Positions 27,888 through 37,678 are shown, counted from the first letter of the stretch. The stretch is DNA of 64,000 nucleotides from Solibacillus sp. FSL W7-1464 (GCF_038004425.1 NZ_JBBORC010000001.1:907001-971000); one strand, 5' to 3'. Numbers and translations are program-made. The notes: generated by a model not told the origin, from the sequence alone.

Positions 27888-28598
27888 TTGCTTAAAAAAT
27901 TTCAATCGATAATTTTAAACATACTAAGCTACTTTAGAAGAAAAAAAGGGACATACTATATAGGGGGACATGATTCATTGCCTATTCCATTAACTAGAGA
28001 AGAAGAAGTTGTCGTAGTCGAAGCATTTATGAATGGTGACTTGCATGCCAGGGATATGTTAATTGAAAGAAATTTACGTTTAGTCGTTTATATCGCAAGA
28101 CGTTTTGATAATACAAGCACGCCGATTGAGGATTTAATCAGCATCGGTTCAATTGGTCTTATTAAAGCGATTGAAACATTTAATTTAGATAAAAATATTA
28201 AATTAGCGACGTATGCATCGCGCTGTATTGAAAATGAAATATTGATGCATCTGCGAAAGACGAGCCGCATGAAAGGCGAGGTTTCCTTTGATGAACCTTT
28301 AAATGCGGATGCAGACGGCAATGAATTATTACTTTCAGACATATTAGGGACAGAAGAACATATTATAACACTTGATGTGGAACGTAAAATTGAGCGTCAG
28401 CATATGTTTAATGCCATTAATCAGCTGACACCTCGTGAAAAATATATTATGGAATGTCGCTTTGGCCTAAATGGTAAAGAAGAGATGACCCAAAAGGAAG
28501 TAGCGGATCATTTAGGTATTTCACAATCTTATATTTCAAGATTGGAGAAAAAAATTATTATGGATTTACGTGAATTCCTGAACGAACCAATTGCATAA
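27888..28598 (+). CDS. sigE: RNA polymerase sigma-E factor precursor
   Basis: Sigma-E is the early mother-cell sigma factor. Its 236 residues start with an amphipathic pro-sequence (about residues 1-24, ending in TYY before IGGHDSLP, the likely SpoIIGA cut by homology). Region 2 ([30 protein letters not shown]) and region 4 ([22 protein letters not shown]) follow. The start is TTG at 27888, seven bases after GGGAGGA. It forms an operon with spoIIGA. Confidence 0.97.
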   Translation: MLKKFQSIILNILSYFRRKKGTYYIGGHDSLPIPLTREEEVVVVEAFMNGDLHARDMLIERNLRLVVYIARRFDNTSTPIEDLISIGSIGLIKAIETFNLDKNIKLATYASRCIENEILMHLRKTSRMKGEVSFDEPLNADADGNELLLSDILGTEEHIITLDVERKIERQHMFNAINQLTPREKYIMECRFGLNGKEEMTQKEVADHLGISQSYISRLEKKIIMDLREFLNEPIA

Positions 28599-28616
28599 GA
28601 TGGTTAAATTTGGCGC

Positions 28617-28644
28617 GCATAGCGACGACCATTTCGGACAAAAT
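28617..28644 (+). promoter_or_regulatory. Candidate sigma-F/sigma-G promoter of sigG
   Basis: GCATA (28617-28621) and, 14 bp later, GGACAAAAT (28636-28644). This fits the forespore promoter pattern (GHATR at -35, GG..A.A.T at -10). It is 45 bp before the sigG start; in B. subtilis spoIIIG is read by sigma-F and then sigma-G. Confidence 0.5.
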
Positions 28645-28688
28645 GATTGAAAAGACAAAAGACAATCTAGTTCGGAAGGTGAAGTTGG

Positions 28689-29459
28689 ATGCGTACAAAA
28701 GTGGAGTTATGTGGTGTGGATACATCTACATTACCAGTACTGAAGCCAGATGAAATGAGAGATTTATTTATACGATTACAGCAAGGAGAATGGATTGTTC
28801 GTGAGCAGCTAGTTTTCTGCAATTTACGTTTAGTGCTCAGCATTGTCGGCCGTTATGCCTATCGTGGCGAACAGGCGGATGATTTATTCCAAGTAGGATG
28901 TATTGGTTTATTAAAAGCGATTGATAATTTTGATTTGAAGCATAATGTTCGATTTTCGACATATGCTGTACCGATGATTATGGGAGAAATCCGCCGCCAC
29001 CTGCGCGATCACCATGCACTGCGTGTGTCCCGTTCATTGCGGGATATTGCGTATAAAGCGATGAAAGCGAAGGAACAATTTATTGCGGAACATTTAACAG
29101 AACCCACAATCGAACAATTGGCACAGGCAATAGATATGAAAAAAGAAGATGTATTATTTGCACTTGATGCAATTCAAGACCCGATGTCACTGCAGGAACC
29201 GATTTATTCAGATGGTGGCGATGCAATCTTTATGATTGATCAAATTAAAGATAAAGTGACAGAAGAACATTGGGTTGGCTCGATTTCATTGCAGGAAAGT
29301 ATGAAAAAGCTGAATAGCAGACAAAAAATGATTATAGAAAAGCGCTTTTTCCTAGGTGAAACTCAAACGGAAATTGCCCAGTCTTTAGGTATTTCACAAG
29401 CGCAAATATCAAGATTGGAAAAGAGTGCGGTAGAATTGATGAAACGGGATTTCCGTTAA
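28689..29459 (+). CDS. sigG: RNA polymerase sigma-G factor
   Basis: Sigma-G is the late forespore sigma factor. Its 256 residues have the family N-terminus (KVELCGVDTSTLPVL, which includes the region contacted by anti-sigma factors), region 2 (DLFQVGCIGLLKAIDNFD), region 3, and region 4 (TQTEIAQSLGISQAQISRLEK). It has no pro-sequence. ATG at 28689 has GGAAGGTGAAG upstream. It directly follows sigE as in other Bacilli. Confidence 0.97.
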   Translation: MRTKVELCGVDTSTLPVLKPDEMRDLFIRLQQGEWIVREQLVFCNLRLVLSIVGRYAYRGEQADDLFQVGCIGLLKAIDNFDLKHNVRFSTYAVPMIMGEIRRHLRDHHALRVSRSLRDIAYKAMKAKEQFIAEHLTEPTIEQLAQAIDMKKEDVLFALDAIQDPMSLQEPIYSDGGDAIFMIDQIKDKVTEEHWVGSISLQESMKKLNSRQKMIIEKRFFLGETQTEIAQSLGISQAQISRLEKSAVELMKRDFR

Positions 29460-29474
29460 ATAGATAGAAATTCC

Positions 29475-29510
29475 AAAGGGACTGTCCAACTTGTAGGGCT
29501 GTCCCTTTCA
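29475..29510 (+). terminator. Probable terminator after sigG
   Basis: Stem AAAGGGAC/GTCCCTTT (29475-29482 with 29501-29508) with an 18-base loop that can partly pair; the T run is short. Confidence 0.5.
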
Positions 29511-29581
29511 TCATAATTTCATGATGTTTGAATACTTATAATGAGGTAAAAGTAAATAAATGATACAGAAAGGATGGCGGG

Positions 29582-29821
29582 ATGCGATTTTCATCCGTTC
29601 AGGAGAAGGAAATCATTGAAGCTACAAGTGGAAAGTTTATCGGTTATATTGTAGATGCGGAAGTGGACGAAAAAGAAGGTGCCATTACTGCATTTATAAT
29701 TTCTCCGCCAAAAAAGTTTTACCATTTATTTCAAGGGGAAGAGTTAGTTAAGAAAATTCTCTTTAGTAATATACTCACAGTCGGAAAAGATGTCATCTTA
29801 GTGAAGTCACCTGATGAATAG
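29582..29821 (+). CDS. ylmC: YlmC/YmxH family PRC-barrel protein
   Basis: A 79-residue PRC-barrel protein of the sporulation-linked YlmC/YmxH family. The segments KEIIEATSGKFIGYIVDAEVD and ISPPKKFYHLFQGEE are typical. Its function is unknown; the genes occur in spore formers. ATG at 29582 follows AAAGGATGG. In B. subtilis ylmD follows; here ylmE comes next. Confidence 0.85.
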   Translation: MRFSSVQEKEIIEATSGKFIGYIVDAEVDEKEGAITAFIISPPKKFYHLFQGEELVKKILFSNILTVGKDVILVKSPDE

Positions 29822-29896
29822 TTCACGCTATTCATTGAAAATTAAACTATCACTTGATACAATGAAAGAAACTATTGTTGTAAAGTTGGGAAAAAA

Positions 29897-30565
29897 GTGA
29901 CGAAAATCATAGAAAACTTAAAACAGATTCAACATCAAATAGAAATTGCAAAACAGCGTGCCAATGGCGAACAGGCTGTCCGGATTATTGCTGTAACTAA
30001 AGAAGTGGATGTCAACCGGACGGAAGAGGCAATTGAAGCGGGCCTTATCCATTTAGGAGAAAATCGCCCTGAAGGCTTATTGAATAAGTTGGATTCGATC
30101 AACTCAGCTGTTTCCTGGCATTATATTGGTTCATTACAGACAAGAAAAGTAAAGCAAGTAATTGACCAGATTGATTATTTACATTCTCTCGATCGATTAA
30201 GTCTGGCACAAGAAATTGAAAAAAGAGCAACAAAACGGGTGAAATGTTTCGTGCAAGTAAATGTTTCCGGTGAGGAATCGAAACATGGCTTAACAAGAGA
30301 ACAGGCGCTTGATTTTGTTAAGCAGCTTGAGCAATTTTCAAAAATTGAAATAGTAGGTTTAATGACAATGGCTCCTTTTACAGAAGATGAAACGATGATT
30401 AGACAAGTGTTTAAACAGTTAAAACAATTGCAACAAGAAGTGTCACAATTGAACATTCCAAATGTACCTTGTACTGAATTATCGATGGGCATGTCAAATG
30501 ACTACGAAATTGCAGTTGAAGAAGGGGCAACATTTGTTAGAATTGGCACAGCTCTTGTTGGTTAA
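29897..30565 (+). CDS. ylmE: PLP homeostasis protein YlmE (YggS/PLPBP family)
   Basis: A 222-residue single-domain protein with the fold of alanine racemase that binds pyridoxal phosphate and buffers vitamin B6 and amino-acid pools. The PLP lysine is K35 in [26 protein letters not shown] and [19 protein letters not shown] are family motifs. The start is GTG at 29897 with weak GGGAAAA upstream. It precedes sepF as in most Firmicutes. Confidence 0.92.
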   Translation: MTKIIENLKQIQHQIEIAKQRANGEQAVRIIAVTKEVDVNRTEEAIEAGLIHLGENRPEGLLNKLDSINSAVSWHYIGSLQTRKVKQVIDQIDYLHSLDRLSLAQEIEKRATKRVKCFVQVNVSGEESKHGLTREQALDFVKQLEQFSKIEIVGLMTMAPFTEDETMIRQVFKQLKQLQQEVSQLNIPNVPCTELSMGMSNDYEIAVEEGATFVRIGTALVG

Positions 30566-30576
30566 GGAGGATTAAT

Positions 30577-31113
30577 ATGAGCATTAAAAATATTTTTGAC
30601 AAGTTCTTTTATTTAGAAGAAATAGAAGAAGATTATGCTCCTGCCCAAACGCAAACAGTGCAAAAACAAGCACCAAAAGCAGTTCAAAATGAACCACAGC
30701 AATTTTACCAGGATTTTGGACAAAAGCAGCAACCACAACTCATTCAAAACCGAATGAAGAAGGAGCGTAAAATGCAACAGCAACCACCACGTAATGAAGT
30801 CGTGATGCAAAATCATAATAATGTTGTGAGCCTTCAAGCTGCGTCTTCATCAAAGAATTCAAAGTTAGTATTATTAGAACCCCGCGTGTATGCAGAGGCG
30901 CAGGATATCGCAGAACATTTAAAAAATAAACGTGCTACCGTTGTTAATTTACAACGCATCGACCGGGATCAGGGGAAGCGAATAATCGATTTTCTGAGCG
31001 GAACAGTGTATGCTTTAGGTGGAGATATTCAGCGTATTGGAAATGATATTTTCCTATGTACACCAGAAAATGTGGAAGTATCAGGAGAAATTTCTAATTT
31101 AACGTTTGAGTAA
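30577..31113 (+). CDS. sepF: Cell division protein SepF
   Basis: SepF bundles FtsZ and anchors it to membrane. Its 178 residues have an N-terminal amphipathic membrane-targeting helix ([15 protein letters not shown]), a long glutamine-rich linker (about residues 25-85) and the C-terminal core ([35 protein letters not shown]). ATG at 30577 follows AAGGAGGAT. Its linker is longer than in B. subtilis SepF (152 residues). Confidence 0.94.
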   Translation: MSIKNIFDKFFYLEEIEEDYAPAQTQTVQKQAPKAVQNEPQQFYQDFGQKQQPQLIQNRMKKERKMQQQPPRNEVVMQNHNNVVSLQAASSSKNSKLVLLEPRVYAEAQDIAEHLKNKRATVVNLQRIDRDQGKRIIDFLSGTVYALGGDIQRIGNDIFLCTPENVEVSGEISNLTFE

Positions 31114-31135
31114 TTAAATTTTGTGAGGTAAAAAC

Positions 31136-31396
31136 ATGATTCTATTTTCAATTGTATCAACAGCATTTCTTGTTTACCGTTTTATGCTGATAGGATACAT
31201 ATTAATGTCTTGGGTTCCGGCACTGCAAGAATCGGCTGTTGGTCGTTTCCTGGAAACAGTATGTGAACCGTATTTAGGATTCTTCCGCAAGTTTATTCCA
31301 CCGATTGGCATGATTGATATTTCGCCAATTGTCGGTTTATTCGCGTTAGTATTTATCGAGCGAGGCGTTTATGGCGTCCTAGCATTTTTCTTATAA
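31136..31396 (+). CDS. ylmG: YggT family membrane protein YlmG
   Basis: An 86-residue YggT-family protein with two hydrophobic segments flanking the conserved ETVCEPYLGFFRKFIPPIG. The family is encoded beside sepF and linked to division or membrane organisation, though the mechanism is not known. ATG at 31136 has GTGAGGT upstream. A small terminator follows. Confidence 0.9.
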   Translation: MILFSIVSTAFLVYRFMLIGYILMSWVPALQESAVGRFLETVCEPYLGFFRKFIPPIGMIDISPIVGLFALVFIERGVYGVLAFFL

Positions 31397-31404
31397 TCTA
31401 ATTG

Positions 31405-31429
31405 AACTCCTGCCATTGTAGGAGTTTTC
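31405..31429 (+). terminator. Terminator after ylmG
   Basis: Stem AACTCCT/AGGAGTT with an 8-base loop and a short T run. A further palindrome AACCATTA-GG-TAATGGTT lies about 50 bp downstream without T run. Confidence 0.6.
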
Positions 31430-31589
31430 TTTATTTCCGGTCGTTTCGCCGTAATCGGATTGAAGCGGTTCAACAACCATTAGGTAATGGTTTTAAAATA
31501 CCTGATTGCCTTATACATAAAATAAAAGTTTAATTTAATTTGAAAGTGGAAAAATTAGTAACACAGTTTAAAAGAAAGTAGGAATTGTG

Positions 31590-32378
31590 ATGGAGCATTT
31601 AATCCAACATTTTCGTAAAGATGAACAACCTTTCATTGAGCAAGTCATTGGATGGCAGCGTGAGGTAGAAGATCGCTATGCTCCAAAATTGACTGATTTT
31701 TTAGATCCGAGACAGCGTTTTATCGTTGAATCTATTGTTCAGCAATCAGATGATTTCCATGTTTTCACAGAAGGGGTTTTTGAAGAGGCGGAACGTAAAC
31801 GAATGCTGATTGCCCCTTCGTATTACGAGCCGGCAGAAGCTGATTTTCAAATTGCTGTGTATTCACTCAATTACCCGACGAAATTTGTCCAATTGCGCCA
31901 TCCTGATGTTCTAGGTGCCTTATTATCAATTGGGCTTGACCGCAGCAAGTTTGGAGATATTCGACTTTCCGATAATACGGTCCAGTTTGCAATCGCATCG
32001 GAAATTGCGGATTATGTTCGTGCAAATTTAACGGGTATCGGCAAAGTTAAGGTTAGTGCTGAAGAGATGGATCCGACAACGCCGTATATTCAAAACGAAG
32101 AGCAATGGGTCGAAAGTTCGCATACGGTTTCATCGATGCGCCTGGATGTTGTGTTAGCGACAATCATCAATATCTCCCGTCAAAAATCACAAAGCCTGAT
32201 CAATGCGGGTAAAGTGAAAGTTAACTGGACTGTCAGGGAAGCTGTAGCCTTTGAATTGCAGGAAGGCGACATTATTTCCGCAAGAGGATATGGGCGGTTA
32301 AAAGTCATCCTGACAGAAGGGCGGACAAAAAAAGACAAGATTCGATTACAAGTAGGACGTTTAGAGCAAAAAGTATAA
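31590..32378 (+). CDS. ylmH: S4-domain RNA-binding protein YlmH
   Basis: A 262-residue protein with an N-terminal YlmH-type domain (LDPRQRFIVESIVQQ, HPDVLGALLSIGLDRSKFGD) and a C-terminal S4 RNA-binding domain from about residue 180 (RLDVVLATIINISRQKSQSL). Recent work on B. subtilis YlmH links it to ribosome rescue of stalled 50S-tRNA complexes. ATG at 31590 is chosen over the adjacent GTG because AGGA is six bases upstream. It stands between ylmG and divIVA as in B. subtilis. Confidence 0.92.
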   Translation: MEHLIQHFRKDEQPFIEQVIGWQREVEDRYAPKLTDFLDPRQRFIVESIVQQSDDFHVFTEGVFEEAERKRMLIAPSYYEPAEADFQIAVYSLNYPTKFVQLRHPDVLGALLSIGLDRSKFGDIRLSDNTVQFAIASEIADYVRANLTGIGKVKVSAEEMDPTTPYIQNEEQWVESSHTVSSMRLDVVLATIINISRQKSQSLINAGKVKVNWTVREAVAFELQEGDIISARGYGRLKVILTEGRTKKDKIRLQVGRLEQKV

Positions 32379-32405
32379 TTTTCAACTGTTTTTTAGGAAA
32401 ACATG

Positions 32406-32434
32406 ATGTTATTCCGAAAAGAAACGTTTATAAT
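32406..32434 (+). promoter_or_regulatory. Possible promoter of divIVA
   Basis: TATAAT at 32429-32434 is perfect, but the -35 at 17 bp (ATGTTA) is poor. Confidence 0.4.
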
Positions 32435-32473
32435 ACTTGTAAGAATGTACGTAAAAAAGGAGAGTAGAACGAT

Positions 32474-33019
32474 ATGCCATTATCACCTCTTGATATACAT
32501 AATAAGGAGTTTACACGCGGATTCCGTGGATATGCAGAAGACGAAGTAAATGAATTTTTAGATCAGATTATAAAAGATTATGAGATTGTTTTACGCGAAA
32601 AAAAAGAGCTCGAAGAAAAGATTAAAATGATGTCAGAACAAATGAATCATTACAATTCATTGGAAGACACTTTACAGAAGTCAATTGTTGTAGCTCAAGA
32701 GGCAGCTGGCGAAGTTCGTCGCAATTCCGAAAAAGAAGCAAAACTTATCGTTAAAGAAGCTGAAAAAAATGCAGACCGTATAGTAAATGATGCATTGGCA
32801 AAAGCAAGAAAAGTAACGATCGAGATTGACGAATTGAAAAAACAGTCGAAAGTGTTCCGCAACCGTTTTAAAATGTTGGTGGAAGCACAGCTTGATTTAC
32901 TGAATACAGGCGACTGGGATCACTTACTCGAATATGACGTAGATTTAACGGAAATTCAGGACAACAATCGTAAAGAAATTAATGAAGAGAGTCAAAATGA
33001 CGAAAATGCCGTTTATTAG
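32474..33019 (+). CDS. divIVA: Cell division initiation protein DivIVA
   Basis: DivIVA binds negatively curved membrane at poles and septa and positions the Min system and chromosome origin. Its 181 residues show the lipid-binding N-terminal domain with the conserved F17-R18 pair (FTRGFRGY), followed by coiled coils (about residues 30-60 and 70-135). ATG at 32474 has AAAGGAGAG upstream. It ends the ylm-sepF-divIVA stretch and precedes the ileS leader. Confidence 0.95.
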   Translation: MPLSPLDIHNKEFTRGFRGYAEDEVNEFLDQIIKDYEIVLREKKELEEKIKMMSEQMNHYNSLEDTLQKSIVVAQEAAGEVRRNSEKEAKLIVKEAEKNADRIVNDALAKARKVTIEIDELKKQSKVFRNRFKMLVEAQLDLLNTGDWDHLLEYDVDLTEIQDNNRKEINEESQNDENAVY

Positions 33020-33029
33020 TCAACGGTAC

Positions 33030-33059
33030 TTGACATTTTATACAGCCTTTTCATATACT
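33030..33059 (+). promoter_or_regulatory. Sigma-A promoter of the ileS T-box leader
   Basis: TTGACA (33030-33035), 18-bp spacer, TATACT (33054-33059), about 40 bp before the stem I region. Confidence 0.78.
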
Positions 33060-33092
33060 GAAAAATAATGAATAGGATGCACTTGCATCATG

Positions 33093-33330
33093 CTTTGACG
33101 GAGACAGTAAATTTAACATTGTGGTATAGCGATTCGAGGATGGTGAGAGCTCGAACGAAGCAAGTTAAATCGAAAATCACTCCCGAGCTAAATAACTGAA
33201 ATTCGAGTAAGTTATTTCGTAGCACACGACGTTACAGTGTCTAATGAGGCTAATTTTATTTAGCGAATTTAGGGTGGTACCACGAGACTAATGCTCCTCG
33301 TCCCTTTTTACAGGGATTAGGGGCTTTTTT
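33093..33330 (+). promoter_or_regulatory. T-box riboswitch of ileS (isoleucine)
   Basis: The T-box sequence AGGGTGGTACCACG is at 33271-33284, followed by a terminator (stem 33293-33305 with 33312-33324, then TTTTTT). Upstream lies a stem I region with the GGATGGTGAGAGC bulge. On its 3' side an ATC (33176-33178) followed by A in AAAATCAC is the likely specifier codon, i.e. isoleucine. Uncharged tRNA-Ile would stabilise the antiterminator and let ileS be read. Confidence 0.92.
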
Positions 33331-33409
33331 GTTGTTTAAAAGTTCCAAAACCCCTATTGGAGCATTAAAAGTATGACAATCGATGAAACGCATTCATTTT
33401 TGCTGAAAC

Positions 33410-33513
33410 GTTGATTGGAATGGAGGGGAGGATGGAACGAATGCTAAAATCGTCACGTCCTGTGACAATGCATTCGTGACCAACATCGTGTTGGCCCCCG
33501 AATGGAAATCAAC
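33410..33513. repeat. Dispersed structured repeat, long form (copy 3) in the ileS leader
   Basis: 104 bp bounded by GTTGATT and AATCAAC. Inside, CGAATGC/GCATTCG (33438-33444 with 33469-33475) encloses GTCAC-GTCCT-GTGAC, followed by CCAACA-TCG-TGTTGG. The core matches copy 2 (5986-6083) almost base for base. It sits between the T-box terminator and the ileS start, lengthening the leader to over 200 bp after the terminator. Confidence 0.87.
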
Positions 33514-33557
33514 CATCAACAATCAGCACTCGATAAGATCACTAGGAGGAATTTACA

Positions 33558-36323
33558 ATGGTAGAGTATAAAGACACATTATTAATGCCGAAAACAGACT
33601 TCCCTATGCGCGGCGGTTTGCCAACTAAAGAGCCGCAAGTTCAGGCACAATGGGATGAAATGGATATTAACAAATTAGTGCTGGAACGTACAAAAGACCG
33701 TCCGCACTATTTACTGCATGATGGCCCTCCATATGCAAACGGAGACATCCATATCGGTCACGCATTAAACAAAGTGATCAAAGACATGATTAACCGCCAA
33801 AAATCGATGTCAGGTTTCCACGTGCCATATATTCCAGGTTGGGATACACACGGTTTACCAATCGAACAGGCATTAACAAATAAAGGCGTTAAACGTAAAG
33901 AAATGTCGGTTGCAGAATTCCGCGAGCTTTGCGAAAAATACGCTTATGAACAGATCGAAAACCAAAAAAGCCAATTCCGTCGTCTAGGTGTACGCGGTGA
34001 CTGGGAAAATCCTTATATCACATTAAAACCTGAATTCGAAGCACGCCAAATTGAAGTGTTCGGGAAAATGGCGGAGAAGGGCTATATTTATAAAGGCTTA
34101 AAACCGGTCTATTGGTCTCCATCTTCTGAGTCTGCATTGGCAGAAGCAGAAATCGAATATAAAGATGTTGAATCGTATTCAATTTATGTAGCATTCGGTA
34201 TTAAAGACAGCAAAGATGTAGTACCTGCAGATGCTAAATTTGTCATCTGGACAACAACGCCATGGACAATTCCGGCAAACTTAGGGATTTCGGTAAATCC
34301 TGAATTCACATATGTTGTCGTTGAAACTAACGGCAGCAAATATATTGTTGCAAAAGATTTACTGGAAAAATTATCAGCGACATTTGGCTGGGAAGATGTT
34401 CAGATCGTTCAGGAAGTACAAGGCGAACAGCTTGACTTGATCGTTGCAGAACACCCAATTTACAAACGTGATTCACTAGTGATGGTTGGTGACCACGTAA
34501 CTGCTGATGCCGGTACTGGTTGTGTACACACAGCACCAGGTCACGGTGAGGACGACTATCAGATCGGTAAACGCTATGGTCTGGACATTTTATCACCGGT
34601 AGATAACGGTGGCTGCTATACAAATGAAGCACCTGGCTTTGAAGGATTATTCTATGAAAAGGCAAATCCGGTTGTCATTGAAAAATTAAAAGAAGAAAAT
34701 GCATTATTACAAGTTTCTAAATTTACACACTCATACCCGCATGACTGGCGTACAAAAAAACCGGTAATTTACCGTGCAACACCACAATGGTTCGCATCTG
34801 TTGAAATGTTCCGTGGGGAATTGCTGGATGCAGTAAAAGCGACAGAATTTACACCAAGCTGGGGTGAAACTCGTCTTTACAATATGATTCGCGACCGTGG
34901 TGACTGGGTAATTTCCCGTCAGCGTGCATGGGGTGTACCAATTCCGATTTTCTACGCGGAAGATGAAACACCGATCATCACACCGGATACAATCGCTCAT
35001 ATTTCAAAATTATTCCGTGAACACGGTTCAAATATTTGGTTCCAGCGTGAAGCGAAAGACTTGCTTCCTGAAGGCTTTACACATGAAGGCAGCCCGAACG
35101 GCAAGTTTACAAAAGAAAATGACATTATGGACGTATGGTTCGACTCAGGATCGTCACACCAAGGTGTCTTAGCAGAGCGCGGACTGAAATATCCTGCCGA
35201 CCTTTATCTTGAAGGTTCTGACCAACACCGCGGCTGGTTCAACTCATCATTAATCACATCTGTAGCGATTAATGGGCATGCACCATATAAAGGTTTATTA
35301 ACACATGGATTCGTATTGGACGGCGAAGGACGCAAAATGTCTAAATCACTTGGCAACACGATTGATCCGATCAAAGTGATGAACCAATACGGTGCCGACA
35401 TTATTCGTATGTGGGTAGCATCTGTTGACTATACAGGGGACGTTCGTATTTCAATGGATATGTTGAAGCAAGTTTCTGAAACATACCGTAAAGTGCGTAA
35501 TACATTGCGCTTCCTGCACGGAAATGTGACAGACTTTAACGAAACAACTGATCGTGTAGCATACGAAGAGTTACGCGAAATGGATCAGTATATGTACATG
35601 CGCTTACAGGATGTTGTGAAGACTATCCGTGAAGCATACGACCGTTATGACTTCTCAACTGTATACACAACGGTGAATAACTTTGTGGCAATCGAGCTTT
35701 CTTCATTCTACTTGGATATCGCAAAAGATGTAGTTTATATCGAAGGAACTGACAACAAAGACCGTCGTGCAATGCAAACGGTTATGTATGATACATTAAT
35801 GGCATTAGTTAAATTATTAACGCCAATTATTCCGCATACGACAGAAGAGTTATGGAGCTACATCGAATTCGATGGTAAGCCGCAGTCTGTACAATTAACA
35901 GATTTCCCGGAAGTAGTAGAACAAGCAAACTTTGCAGACCTACGTGCGAAATGGGTAAAAGTAATTGCAGTACGCAATGAAGTGTTAAAAGCATTGGAAG
36001 AAGCACGTAATGCAAAAACAATCGGTAAATCGCTTGAAGCAAAAATTTCGGTTTATGCAGATAGTGAAACAGTCGAGCTATTAAATGATGCCAACATCGA
36101 TTTTGCACAGCTTTCAATCGTATCTCAATTCATCATCGCAGGCAGTAAGGAACATGCACCTGCCAAAAGCTTAGTACTTGATAAAACAGCATTAGTTGTT
36201 GAAAAAGCAGACGGTGAAAAATGTGAGCGTTGCTGGACAATTTCAGAAACAGTCGGCGCAAGCGAAAACCACCCAACACTATGTAAACGTTGTGCAGATG
36301 TTGTAGAAAACTATTACGTATAA
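33558..36323 (+). CDS. ileS: Isoleucyl-tRNA synthetase
   Basis: A 921-residue class I synthetase that charges tRNA-Ile and edits valine. HIGH is H65-I-G-H68 and KMSKS is K593-S597. The connective-peptide editing domain lies between ([15 protein letters not shown]), and a C-terminal zinc site uses CERCW and CKRC. ATG at 33558 follows AGGAGGA. Expression is governed by the T-box leader. In B. subtilis ylyA and lspA follow; here azlCD and a catabolic island intervene. Confidence 0.98.
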   Translation: MVEYKDTLLMPKTDFPMRGGLPTKEPQVQAQWDEMDINKLVLERTKDRPHYLLHDGPPYANGDIHIGHALNKVIKDMINRQKSMSGFHVPYIPGWDTHGLPIEQALTNKGVKRKEMSVAEFRELCEKYAYEQIENQKSQFRRLGVRGDWENPYITLKPEFEARQIEVFGKMAEKGYIYKGLKPVYWSPSSESALAEAEIEYKDVESYSIYVAFGIKDSKDVVPADAKFVIWTTTPWTIPANLGISVNPEFTYVVVETNGSKYIVAKDLLEKLSATFGWEDVQIVQEVQGEQLDLIVAEHPIYKRDSLVMVGDHVTADAGTGCVHTAPGHGEDDYQIGKRYGLDILSPVDNGGCYTNEAPGFEGLFYEKANPVVIEKLKEENALLQVSKFTHSYPHDWRTKKPVIYRATPQWFASVEMFRGELLDAVKATEFTPSWGETRLYNMIRDRGDWVISRQRAWGVPIPIFYAEDETPIITPDTIAHISKLFREHGSNIWFQREAKDLLPEGFTHEGSPNGKFTKENDIMDVWFDSGSSHQGVLAERGLKYPADLYLEGSDQHRGWFNSSLITSVAINGHAPYKGLLTHGFVLDGEGRKMSKSLGNTIDPIKVMNQYGADIIRMWVASVDYTGDVRISMDMLKQVSETYRKVRNTLRFLHGNVTDFNETTDRVAYEELREMDQYMYMRLQDVVKTIREAYDRYDFSTVYTTVNNFVAIELSSFYLDIAKDVVYIEGTDNKDRRAMQTVMYDTLMALVKLLTPIIPHTTEELWSYIEFDGKPQSVQLTDFPEVVEQANFADLRAKWVKVIAVRNEVLKALEEARNAKTIGKSLEAKISVYADSETVELLNDANIDFAQLSIVSQFIIAGSKEHAPAKSLVLDKTALVVEKADGEKCERCWTISETVGASENHPTLCKRCADVVENYYV

Positions 36324-36329
36324 AAATTT

Positions 36330-36372
36330 GGAACGCTATTGCCATTTTGGTAATGGCGTTCCTTTATACTTT
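36330..36372 (+). terminator. Terminator after ileS
   Basis: Stem GGAACGC/GCGTTCC (36330-36336 with 36356-36362) extended inside by ATTGCC/GGTAAT, followed by a T-rich tail. Confidence 0.78.
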
Positions 36373-36414
36373 TTTTATTTTTCCGAAAAATAAAATATAT
36401 AGGGGTTGTACATT

Positions 36415-37131
36415 TTGGAACAAATCGAACAAAAGCCATTAACTCCTGATACGTTTATGCAGGGGATAAAAGATTGTGTACCGACATTGCTAGGGTATAT
36501 TAGCATCGGTCTTGCATTTGGGGTTGTCGGGATTGCTTCAGGGATTTCGGTATTGGAAGTATTTTTACTGTCGGTGCTTGTATATGCAGGGTCCGCCCAG
36601 TTCATCTTTTGCGGATTGTATTTAGCGGGAGCCCCTGTAACAGCAGTCATTGTCACAATTTTTATCGTTAATTTACGGCACTTGCTGATGTCACTGACAA
36701 TTGCACCGTACTTCACAAAGTATTCTACGCTGCGTAATATCGGGTTCGGGACATTGCTGACAGATGAAACATTCGGTGTTTCCGTCGTTGCTGCAGGAAA
36801 AGAAGGTCGTCTTGGCGGAAAATGGATGGATGGATTAAACATAACGGCCTATACAACTTGGATAGCGGCTTGTACAATAGGTGGCATAATCGGGCAATGG
36901 CTGCCGGATCCGGAAAAATGGGGACTGGACTATGCTTTAGTGGCCATGTTTGTCGCACTTCTTGTTCTGACGCTTGCGAGCATTCCAAAAGAAAAAATAA
37001 TGCACTACATAAAACTGATTGTCATTATGATCATCAGCATGTACGGGATGCTTTACTTGATGCCCGGGCATTTAGCTGTTCTGTTATCAACGATGATCGT
37101 TGCAACGATCGGGGTGGTATTGGAAAAATGA
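36415..37131 (+). CDS. azlC: AzlC family branched-chain amino acid exporter, large subunit
   Basis: A 238-residue AzlC-type protein with about six membrane segments (YISIGLAFGVVGIASG, AGSAQFIFCGL, NLRHLLMSLTIAPYF). With AzlD it exports branched-chain amino acids or analogues. Start TTG at 36415 is chosen because AGGGG lies nine bases upstream; another TTG nine bases earlier lies too close to that site. The stop overlaps the azlD start. It comes directly after ileS, so it may share an isoleucine theme. Confidence 0.88.
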   Translation: MEQIEQKPLTPDTFMQGIKDCVPTLLGYISIGLAFGVVGIASGISVLEVFLLSVLVYAGSAQFIFCGLYLAGAPVTAVIVTIFIVNLRHLLMSLTIAPYFTKYSTLRNIGFGTLLTDETFGVSVVAAGKEGRLGGKWMDGLNITAYTTWIAACTIGGIIGQWLPDPEKWGLDYALVAMFVALLVLTLASIPKEKIMHYIKLIVIMIISMYGMLYLMPGHLAVLLSTMIVATIGVVLEK

Positions 37132-37454
37132 CGACTTCGGTAGCGATGGTATTATTAATTTTAGGCTGTGCTTTAGTAACATGGATTCCTAGAATATTGC
37201 CGTTTATATTAGTGAAAAATATGAAGATGCCGAAAATCGTTCTGCGATGGCTTGCCTACATACCGGTTTGTATATTGTCCGCCCTCGTAATTGAAGGTTT
37301 CTTCGAGAAAGAAGAAGCAATCGTTACGGTTCAATGGCTGAATGTGATGGCGTTTATACCGACATTATTTGTTGCATTACTCACAAAAAGTCTATCGAAA
37401 ACAGTCATTGCCGGTGTGGTGACAATGGCGGGGCTGCGGTTATTATTTGGTTGA
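37128..37454 (+). CDS. azlD: AzlD family branched-chain amino acid exporter, small subunit
   Basis: A 108-residue protein with about four membrane segments and the AzlD motif TWIPRILPFILVKNMKMP. It is the partner of AzlC. ATG at 37128 overlaps the azlC stop (ATGA), so the pair is coupled; a longer open frame upstream is only a shadow of azlC. Confidence 0.87.
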   Translation: MTTSVAMVLLILGCALVTWIPRILPFILVKNMKMPKIVLRWLAYIPVCILSALVIEGFFEKEEAIVTVQWLNVMAFIPTLFVALLTKSLSKTVIAGVVTMAGLRLLFG

Positions 37455-37462
37455 AAGTTTGG

Positions 37463-37499
37463 GCTTGTTTAGTTGAATGTGACTAAATAAGCTTTTTTT
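37463..37499 (+). terminator. Terminator after azlCD (first of three tandem)
   Basis: 11-bp stem with one wobble (37463-37473 with 37482-37492), followed by seven T. Confidence 0.85.
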
Positions 37500-37550
37500 A
37501 TGAATTTAGTGGCCACCCTTTTATCAGCTAATGTGGATTTGAAAGTTGAG

Positions 37551-37582
37551 CCTTCCACAAATTAGTTGTGGAAGGTATTTTT
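37551..37582 (+). terminator. Second tandem terminator
   Basis: Perfect 10-bp stem CCTTCCACAA/TTGTGGAAGG with a 5-base loop, followed by TATTTTT. Confidence 0.75.
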
Positions 37583-37642
37583 GGCTCATCACCAAATGAC
37601 TTTATCGTTATTGGTGAAGAATAAGGAAGCGTTTAGGCAATG

Positions 37643-37678
37643 CACTTGAGTTTTGATTAAGCTCAAGTGTTTTTTTTA
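37643..37678 (+). terminator. Third tandem terminator
   Basis: Stem CACTTGAG/CTCAAGTG (37643-37650 with 37662-37669), followed by eight or more T. A further small hairpin CACCAA...TTGGTG lies at about 37590-37616. The 463-bp gap 37455-37917 holds only these and the regulator promoter. Confidence 0.75.

Noticed and set aside
36822-37454. 210-residue version of AzlD
   Set aside because: The first 102 codons are an out-of-frame reading of azlC; the ATG at 37128 overlapping the azlC stop starts the conserved AzlD sequence.
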